Positions 58,310 through 64,000 of a stretch of 64,000 bases of DNA are shown piece by piece. Made by a program: the position numbers and the translations under genes. Below the pieces are notes generated by a model. That model saw only the letters and a list, made by a program, of their open reading frames with translations, did not search any database and had not been told where the DNA came from. Positions within the stretch are counted from its first letter, which is position 1; each line of letters starts with the position of its first letter. This stretch comes from Blautia sp. (lineage in GTDB: Bacteria > Bacillota > Clostridia > Lachnospirales > Lachnospiraceae), in contig JAETNR010000015.1 of NCBI GenBank assembly GCA_021772055.1, forward strand, positions 1 through 64,000, in the 5' to 3' direction.

Positions 58310-59242
58310 TTACCATACACCGGATACGATTTCGTTGCCGTCCTCGTCCACGGTGGTGGATACGGTAAACGTATCATAATAGTGATAACCGGTTTCTCCT
58401 GTTTCCGGTTCTTCCTGATAATCACTTCCTATCGGCTCTCCGCAGACACCTATCAGCGTATCCAGCGACTGCCCGATACAGCTTTCTGCTGCCTTGATCT
58501 CGTCAGTTTTCGGAAGTTCGTCCGGGTCAGCCGGCTCCTCCGGCGCCTGTGTCACGTCCGGTGTAGGTGTGGTCTCAGGCATTTCGGTCGGCTCCGGTGT
58601 TTCCGTTTGCTCTTCATCCTCAGTATCATCCTCGGAATCCAGAAGCCCCAGTCTCTGTTTTACCTCATTCAAAGTAGAAAATTCTTTTTTACTGGTTCCG
58701 CTTAAATATTTTGCATAAGGAATGGAAGAATCCCCTGACTCATCCATGCACAAGGTAATCTGGCTGATATTCTTCAGCGGAAGTTTTCTGAAATAGCACT
58801 CAGACCTGTCTTCCTCTGTATAAACAATACGGATATCATAGGTAGAGACTGTATTTCCATCTTCATCTTTTTGATTGGGATCAAAGTAATAGAGGGCTTT
58901 TTCACTGTTTTTCAGGACAAATTTTCCCTGAACCAGTTCACTTCCCCACTCTTCGTCATCGTCGATCGTAGGTCTGACGTAAATTGATGCAACATCCCCG
59001 CCTGTCTGATTGATCATAATCACCTTCGATGCGGTTGACGTCTTCTCTCCAATCACATTCTTAATATCGGAATTCTCAGACTTCTGCATTTGTACCAGGG
59101 CTCCCTGTGTCGGTGCCGATGTTGGCACAGGTGTTGCAGTTGCTGCAGGAGGCTCTGCCTTCGGTTCTTCCTTCTTGCCACAGCCGACAGCCGCCAGACT
59201 GAATGTCAGGACTGCTGCCAGCATTACATATCTTTTTTTCAT
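58310..59242 (-). CDS. Putative lipoprotein
   Basis: 310 residues. Signal peptide with a lipobox-like SLAAVGC (Cys21), then a Pro/Thr-rich linker, a beta domain (KVIMINQTGGDVASIYVRP) and a Thr/Pro/Glu-rich low-complexity stretch (about residues 205-245). The end has CIGQSLDTLIGVCGEPIGSDY. Not assigned to a family. It follows pyrH on the same strand, though it may be separate. Confidence 0.7.
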   Translation of the reverse strand: MKKRYVMLAAVLTFSLAAVGCGKKEEPKAEPPAATATPVPTSAPTQGALVQMQKSENSDIKNVIGEKTSTASKVIMINQTGGDVASIYVRPTIDDDEEWGSELVQGKFVLKNSEKALYYFDPNQKDEDGNTVSTYDIRIVYTEEDRSECYFRKLPLKNISQITLCMDESGDSSIPYAKYLSGTSKKEFSTLNEVKQRLGLLDSEDDTEDEEQTETPEPTEMPETTPTPDVTQAPEEPADPDELPKTDEIKAAESCIGQSLDTLIGVCGEPIGSDYQEEPETGETGYHYYDTFTVSTTVDEDGNEIVSGVW

Positions 59243-59371
59243 TTATATTCCTCCCAAACAATGGTCTCATTCACTGTCACTATTTTCATTATACAGAGTA
59301 TCCTTTTCTTGTCAACAAAACTGCGGAGGATTTCATACAATTTTTAGACTTTTGGTTTCCTGTTTCCGTGT

Positions 59372-60121
59372 TCAGATCTTCGTATTCCGATACTCATTGG
59401 CCGAAATCCCCTGGATTTTCTTAAACACTCTGGAAAAATGTGCAACATCAGTGAAGCCCACCATTTCCGCTATATCTGCAATGCGGTATTCCGGTTCCTT
59501 CAAAAGCTCCCTTGCATGGGAAATCCGGATCTGGCTCAGAATTTCCGAAAAATTCCTGCCTTCCTGTTTATTCAGAAGCTTGCTTAAGTGCCACTGGCTC
59601 ACATAAGTCTTTTCTGCCACAAGACTCAGGGAAATCTTTTCCCGGTAGTGGTCTTCCATATACTGCAGTGCATTTTTTACAATAAAACTTCCTGCAATAT
59701 TATCTTCCTGCGGTTCTCTCTCAGTTTCCGGGCCCTGGGGATATTTTTTATGCAAAGTCTCCGCCATAGCCGCCACAGCCTCTTCCAGTTCTCCCATATT
59801 GGACGGCTTCAGCAAAAAGCGGGATACCCCAAGGCGAATCGCCTGCTGGCAATAATCAAAATCCCGATACCCTGTTAAAATACTGATCTGCATATCCGGG
59901 AACTCCACTTTCAGCGCAGCGATCATCTGCAGTCCATCCAGCCCGGGCATGGCAATATCGGAAAACAGAATATCCGGCTTCTCCCTGCGGATGATCTGAA
60001 GTCCTTCCTTTCCGTTATGCGCACAGGCAGTCACTGTACAGTGATATTTTTCCCATGGGATCAGTCTTGTAAGTCCCTCCACAATAATCGGCTCATCATC
60101 GATGATCACTACTTTATACAT
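59372..60121 (-). CDS. Response regulator with AraC-type output domain
   Basis: 249 residues. Receiver domain (VVIIDDEPIIVEGL; phosphoacceptor Asp in DILFSDIAMPGLDG; Lys in LLKPSN) and C-terminal AraC helix-turn-helix (SLSLVAEKTYVSQWHLSKLL, IADIAEMVGFTDVAHFSR). YesN-type, commonly paired with a YesM-type kinase to control sugar transporters; the kinase is at the right edge. Confidence 0.9.
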   Translation of the reverse strand: MYKVVIIDDEPIIVEGLTRLIPWEKYHCTVTACAHNGKEGLQIIRREKPDILFSDIAMPGLDGLQMIAALKVEFPDMQISILTGYRDFDYCQQAIRLGVSRFLLKPSNMGELEEAVAAMAETLHKKYPQGPETEREPQEDNIAGSFIVKNALQYMEDHYREKISLSLVAEKTYVSQWHLSKLLNKQEGRNFSEILSQIRISHARELLKEPEYRIADIAEMVGFTDVAHFSRVFKKIQGISANEYRNTKI

Positions 60122-60186
60122 GTGTTATCCCCCTGAATTCTTTTTTATTATACCTCTTTTTCGTTCAAAAGAAAAGGTAATGGTAT

Positions 60187-60226
60187 AAAAAAACCAGGCA
60201 TCCGTCTCTTACGAATGTCTGGTTCT
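60187..60226 (-). terminator. Terminator after the ABC transporter genes
   Basis: AACCAGGCAT/ATGTCTGGTT arms with one mismatch around a ~13-nt loop, and a T run (TTTTTTT) in the leftward RNA. Confidence 0.7.
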
Positions 60227-60238
60227 CTTTTCCGGCTG

Positions 60239-61099
60239 TCAGCCTTTCACCGCACCTGCTGTCATTCCCTTGATAATATACTTCTGTAAAAAGATATATA
60301 CGATGATCACGGGAATGACCACCAGAGAAACTGTGGATGCCATCAGTCCATAATTTGTTCCCTCTTTCGAGGTCAGCATCTGCATCAGTCTGGTAATTGC
60401 CCAGTATTTTTTGTTTCTGAGGAAAAACATCTGTGTAAACAGATCATTATAGCTCCAAAGGAAAGAAAATATGGAAACAGTTGCAAAGGACGGCTTTGTC
60501 AGCGGTACCACAACCTTAAAAAAGGTCTGAAACGCATTGCTTCCTTCCATATAAGCCGCTTCCTCAAGTTCTATGGGCAGGCTCTTAATGTACCCCGTCA
60601 GCACCACAATGGCAAAGGATAAATTTCCTGCGATCTGAGGCAGGATGACGCACAGCAAATTGAGAAACAGGGAGCTGGAAGCTGTGATTCCTATTTTGCT
60701 CTGCATCTGGTAAACAGGGATGATCGTGGAAAATACCGGAAACATCATTCCTGCAACCACCAGGCTCATCAGTGTCCCCCGAAGCTTAAATTGATAACGG
60801 ACCAGTCCGAAAGCCGCCATTCCGGCCAGCAGGATCACTGCAGAAGCTACTGTAAAGGAAATCAGAAGGCTGTTCCTGTATGCAGTGAAAATTCCAAGTC
60901 TGTCAAAAGCCATTTTATAATTGGCAGTGGTAAACAATTCTCCCAAAGGAAGTGAAAAAGAGTCCACAATGATCTTATCTTTCACTTTGAAGGAATTCAG
61001 CACTACCCAGACAATGGGATAAATGGTCGTAACAGCCCATACCGTCAGCACTGCATAAATCAGCACAGTCCCAGGGGAAAATTTTTTTTCTTTTTTCAT
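60239..61099 (-). CDS. Carbohydrate ABC transporter permease, MalG type
   Basis: 286 residues with six spans. MSLVVAGMMFPVF... and the EAA loop EEAAYMEGSNAFQTFFKVVVPLTKP identify it as a CUT1-family permease that carries sugars with the partner permease. The ATP-binding subunit is not in the window (often a shared MsmX-like protein). Confidence 0.9.
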   Translation of the reverse strand: MKKEKKFSPGTVLIYAVLTVWAVTTIYPIVWVVLNSFKVKDKIIVDSFSLPLGELFTTANYKMAFDRLGIFTAYRNSLLISFTVASAVILLAGMAAFGLVRYQFKLRGTLMSLVVAGMMFPVFSTIIPVYQMQSKIGITASSSLFLNLLCVILPQIAGNLSFAIVVLTGYIKSLPIELEEAAYMEGSNAFQTFFKVVVPLTKPSFATVSIFSFLWSYNDLFTQMFFLRNKKYWAITRLMQMLTSKEGTNYGLMASTVSLVVIPVIIVYIFLQKYIIKGMTAGAVKG

Positions 61100-61114
61100 G
61101 CCTCTTCCCCTCCT

Positions 61115-62002
61115 TTAGTAATCCGCTTCTTTAAATACGGCATTTACCACCTTGGACGTAACGATCCCAAGGACTACGATCACAACTGCAATGGCACTTC
61201 CGTAATCCACATTCATCGCCTCCATGGTGTGGTAATACATATAAGTGCCTGTAAGGAAGGTCGTTCCCTGGGGCATTCCCTTTGGAAACATTACCCAGGG
61301 CAGATCAAATACCTTCAAAGCCCCCGTCACTGCCAGAACCACGCAAGTACACATCACATTCCGAAGAAGAGGGATGGTAATATAGCGGACTCTCTGCCAT
61401 CTTGTAGCTCCGTCAATGGATGCCACCTCATATAAATCTTCAGAAATATTGTTAAGACCTGTGATAAGAATGACAAAATAAAAGCCTACATACTGCCACA
61501 TAACAGGTATCATCATCGTGACAAGCGCAATTCCTTTTGCCTTCCAGTCTATCAGTTCCCCAGCCCCCAGATGTTCCAGGAGCTGGTTGATCATCCCTTT
61601 ATTATAAAGAAAGATCAGGTTAAATAAAAGTCCCAGGGCTGTAGCGGAAATGACAATGGGGAAAAAATATACGGTACGGAAAAACTTTGCCCCCCGTCCG
61701 ATATTGTCCACCAGAATAGCAAGGACTATGGCAATTCCCACCTGCCCCACAATGGTCACTGCCATCATGATCAGCGTATTCACAAGCGCCGTATGCATAT
61801 TTTTATCCGTCAGCATATTCGTGTAATTCAGATACCACGGATCATTCCATCCTTTTGCCGCCGTTCCAAGCCTGCCGATTTTCTGAAAACTGTTCACAAT
61901 GTTCATGAAAAAAGGATAATACAAATATACCAGCATGAAAAGAAAGGCAGGCAAAAGGAAAAATATCAGGGGCTTTTTATTTTTATAAATATTTGCGCCC
62001 AT
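61115..62002 (-). CDS. Carbohydrate ABC transporter permease, MalF type
   Basis: 295 residues, six spans, with the EAA loop YEVASIDGATRWQRVRYITIPLLRN. The partner of the next permease, 15 nt apart. Confidence 0.9.
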   Translation of the reverse strand: MGANIYKNKKPLIFFLLPAFLFMLVYLYYPFFMNIVNSFQKIGRLGTAAKGWNDPWYLNYTNMLTDKNMHTALVNTLIMMAVTIVGQVGIAIVLAILVDNIGRGAKFFRTVYFFPIVISATALGLLFNLIFLYNKGMINQLLEHLGAGELIDWKAKGIALVTMMIPVMWQYVGFYFVILITGLNNISEDLYEVASIDGATRWQRVRYITIPLLRNVMCTCVVLAVTGALKVFDLPWVMFPKGMPQGTTFLTGTYMYYHTMEAMNVDYGSAIAVVIVVLGIVTSKVVNAVFKEADY

Positions 62003-62005
62003 TGC

Positions 62006-63328
62006 TTATTCTGCACTTTCCGCGTAGATTGCAAAGCCTTCTGCTACAGCATCTGCTGCGGAAACCTCACCTGTCACGATATTCGGCATGCCGTCAAAGG
62101 TAGGCACACGGCATTCGCCCTGGAAATTATCCTGAAGTGCAGGGGTATAAGAGGTTACTTTTGCACCGAAATCAATGGCTTTGATCTGGAGGCTGTTCAT
62201 TACAGAAGTATCAGCCTCAGGAGCCTCTTTCAAAGGACTTGCGGAATGCTGTGCAAATTTCAGGATCATATCGTCGCTGGTCATGTAATTGACAAAATCA
62301 ACTGCTGCATCCTTTTTCTCCGGATCTTCCCATGCTTTTGCAGTGATATAGTATCCCATGGAGAAACCGCCGATCAGGTCGCTTGCTTTTCGAACATCAT
62401 TTTTAGACGGAACAAAGGTCACGTCAAATTTGTCAAGGGCTTCCGTATCCAATGTAGACGGATCATCCGGGTCAGACTGACATGCACCTGCAATGCCTCC
62501 TACTTTCCAGGAACCATCCAGGAGAAATGCTGCTTTATCCTGTGTAAATAACTGGAATGTTTCATCATCTGTTGCAGATAAGGTATTTTCCGGGAAGCAG
62601 CCTGCCTCGTACATGGCTTTTACCTCTTCCATACCTGCTACCCATGCATCCGCTTCCTCTGCTGCCGGAATTTCCGCATGTTTTGCAAGATCTGCCTGGT
62701 TGTTAAAGATGGAATACTCCCACCAGTAATGAGGAATATTTCCAAGGGCTGCTGCCACAGGCGCATAGCCTTTTTCTTTGATTGCTGCGCAGTCTGCCAT
62801 AAACTGATCCCAGGTATAATTCTCGTCAGGCATCTGGACACCGCAGTCATCCAGAACTGTCTTATTTACAAACATTGCTTCCCAATAGCCGTTTGTGGGA
62901 ACTGCATAAGCTTTGCCGTCTACCATGGAAACAGGAATTTTTGCATCATCCATATTGGAGGCATACTCCGGATATTCTGCACGGATGTCTTCAATAGAAA
63001 CCACCTTGCCTGCTTCCACAAAAGAATTGGCATCAGCGCCTGTAAAGAAGAATAATACATCCGGCTCCGCATCCATTTCGAAATCAGAAACAACGGTAGT
63101 CTTAAATGTTTCATCCGATGTAGCGGAATTATCATTTACCGTATTGCCGGTTGCTTCCTCCCAGCCCTTAAGGCCTTCCTGATAATTTTTGGCATTGGAA
63201 TCTTCCCCTGCAAAGGTGGTCACCACGTTCAGTTCTACAGAATCAGCATGCACCATCAGCGCACCTGCGCTGACCATAGAAACCGTCATTGCTGTGCATA
63301 ATAAAGCGGATACCATTTTCTTTCTCAT
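62006..63328 (-). CDS. Extracellular sugar-binding protein of the ABC transporter
   Basis: 440 residues. Signal peptide (MRKKMVSALLCTAMTVSMVS) with cleavage predicted near MVHA; the region has no lipobox cysteine, unlike most Firmicutes binding proteins, which are lipoproteins. The mature part follows the family 1 solute-binding fold (VTTFAGEDSNAKNYQEGLKG and, later, DKAAFLLDGSWKVGGIAG). It would deliver an unidentified oligosaccharide to the two permeases just downstream. Confidence 0.87.
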   Translation of the reverse strand: MRKKMVSALLCTAMTVSMVSAGALMVHADSVELNVVTTFAGEDSNAKNYQEGLKGWEEATGNTVNDNSATSDETFKTTVVSDFEMDAEPDVLFFFTGADANSFVEAGKVVSIEDIRAEYPEYASNMDDAKIPVSMVDGKAYAVPTNGYWEAMFVNKTVLDDCGVQMPDENYTWDQFMADCAAIKEKGYAPVAAALGNIPHYWWEYSIFNNQADLAKHAEIPAAEEADAWVAGMEEVKAMYEAGCFPENTLSATDDETFQLFTQDKAAFLLDGSWKVGGIAGACQSDPDDPSTLDTEALDKFDVTFVPSKNDVRKASDLIGGFSMGYYITAKAWEDPEKKDAAVDFVNYMTSDDMILKFAQHSASPLKEAPEADTSVMNSLQIKAIDFGAKVTSYTPALQDNFQGECRVPTFDGMPNIVTGEVSAADAVAEGFAIYAESAE

Positions 63329-63399
63329 AAAAATTCCTCCAATCTTTCTTTTACTTTCCGATGGAATTTTCCTCCCGGAAGTTCTTGTTTGTAACTATA

Positions 63400-64000
63400 T
63401 TATGCCGTAATATTTGAGGAATTTGAATAACTGGAACTGCGATTTCTTGTATTTTCTTGTTCTGTTTGCACATTTTTGATCAACAGCCTGGAGACAACCC
63501 GGTTCTCACCCTCACGGCTGATGGAGAGCCCGCAATCGTCTCCATACAAAATCTTCAGTCTCTGGTTCACATTGGCAATGCCCAGGTTTCCGGAGGATTC
63601 TTTGCTGGTGTCATACCCCGGAGAAAGAAGACGGCTGATTCTGTTTTCGCTCTCTTTGGTCATTTCTCCGTCATTCTCTATTTCAAGAATGAGAAACTCC
63701 TCTTTAAAAAAGCTTCTGATGGTAACCGTACCGCCTCCTTTTGGGACAACACCATGTTCTACCGCATTTTCGATGATAGGCTGCAGGATCAGCCTTGGAA
63801 CAGGGTACTGCATAGTCTCTTCCTGAAGCTCTTTGATCACCTTCAGCCTCTTTCCAAGGCGTTCTGAAGCAATATAAAGATAGGCATTCACATAGATCAT
63901 TTCCTGGGACAAAGGCACCTCCGGAAGCTTTCTTCTATCCATAGCAGCATCCATAAGCGTGGAAAGGGCTTCGATCATCCTGGAAACCTTTTCGTTTCCC
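63400..64000 (-). CDS. Sensor histidine kinase, YesM type (partial)
   Basis: Runs off the right edge; only the C-terminal ~200 residues are visible. The frame stays open past the ATG at 63978 to the window edge (GNEKVSRMIEAL), so that ATG is internal. Conserved blocks are the ENAVEHGVVPKGGG N box and GIANVNQRLKILYG. The His-bearing helix lies outside the window. Its partner should be the response regulator at 59372-60121. Confidence 0.88.
   Translation of the reverse strand, partial: GNEKVSRMIEALSTLMDAAMDRRKLPEVPLSQEMIYVNAYLYIASERLGKRLKVIKELQEETMQYPVPRLILQPIIENAVEHGVVPKGGGTVTIRSFFKEEFLILEIENDGEMTKESENRISRLLSPGYDTSKESSGNLGIANVNQRLKILYGDDCGLSISREGENRVVSRLLIKNVQTEQENTRNRSSSYSNSSNITA

Noticed and set aside
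1-64000. CRISPR array or rRNA genes
   Set aside because: No regularly spaced direct repeats of suitable length and no rRNA sequence were seen.

Overview
The window looks like a low-to-mid GC Clostridia chromosome, most likely Lachnospiraceae. Evidence is the pyrH-frr-uppS-cdsA-dxr-rseP block, the YesM/YesN-type regulators, strong AAAGGAGG ribosome binding sites throughout, and phage genes of the kinds found in gut Lachnospiraceae prophages. The genus cannot be fixed from sequence alone.

Layout. (1) 1-3.6 kb holds two leftward insertion sequences: an IS4-family transposase and an IS66-type transposase with a small translationally coupled partner. (2) 3.7-46.6 kb is a prophage of the HK97-like siphovirus type. 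Its lysogeny module is at the right: tyrosine integrase, XRE regulators, repressor with operators, and KilAC antirepressor. Next, transcribed leftward, come recombination and replication genes (SbcC-like ATPase, RecE-like nuclease, two ERCC4 nucleases, SSB, CHC2 primase, DUF927 helicase, a putative iteron origin). After these come a run of small accessory genes with a C5 methyltransferase and a PP-loop enzyme, an ArpU-like late activator, and then packaging, head and tail genes through a 2142-residue tape measure protein. Distal tail, receptor-binding and lysis genes are absent in the window. The tape measure gene is followed by hicAB, a Rha-type regulator, a small membrane gene with an internal stop, a terminator and the IS66 copy. 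The prophage is therefore either truncated or continues past the IS pair to the left. (3) 46.7-46.8 kb is tRNA-Leu(AAG), whose 3' end faces the integrase and is the likely attachment locus. (4) 46.9-64 kb is host chromosome: a peptidoglycan-binding protein, asnB, glgB, a TetR regulator, rseP-dxr-cdsA-uppS-frr-pyrH, a lipoprotein, and a carbohydrate ABC transporter with an AraC-type response regulator and a histidine kinase that runs off the right edge.

The most interesting material is in the regulatory DNA of the lysogeny module. Three plus-strand cassettes (near 41.4, 42.3 and 43.8 kb) share the same promoter spacing and a 5' leader hairpin whose stem covaries while its flanks and internal loop are kept. 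Each reads against the early operon into a different small gene. A 35-residue gene is preceded by two perfect GAAC-N4-GTTC SOS-type boxes beside a repressor that lacks a peptidase domain. A roughly 110-nt RNA with its own promoter, three hairpins and a terminator lies antisense to the integrase leader. The neighbouring XRE gene appears to be leaderless. Elsewhere there is a portal protein fused to a P-loop NTPase domain, a canonical CCCAAAC frameshift site in the tail chaperone gene, a GTTACCG iteron array, and a small protein that ends in the same LPFA tip as the phage SSB.
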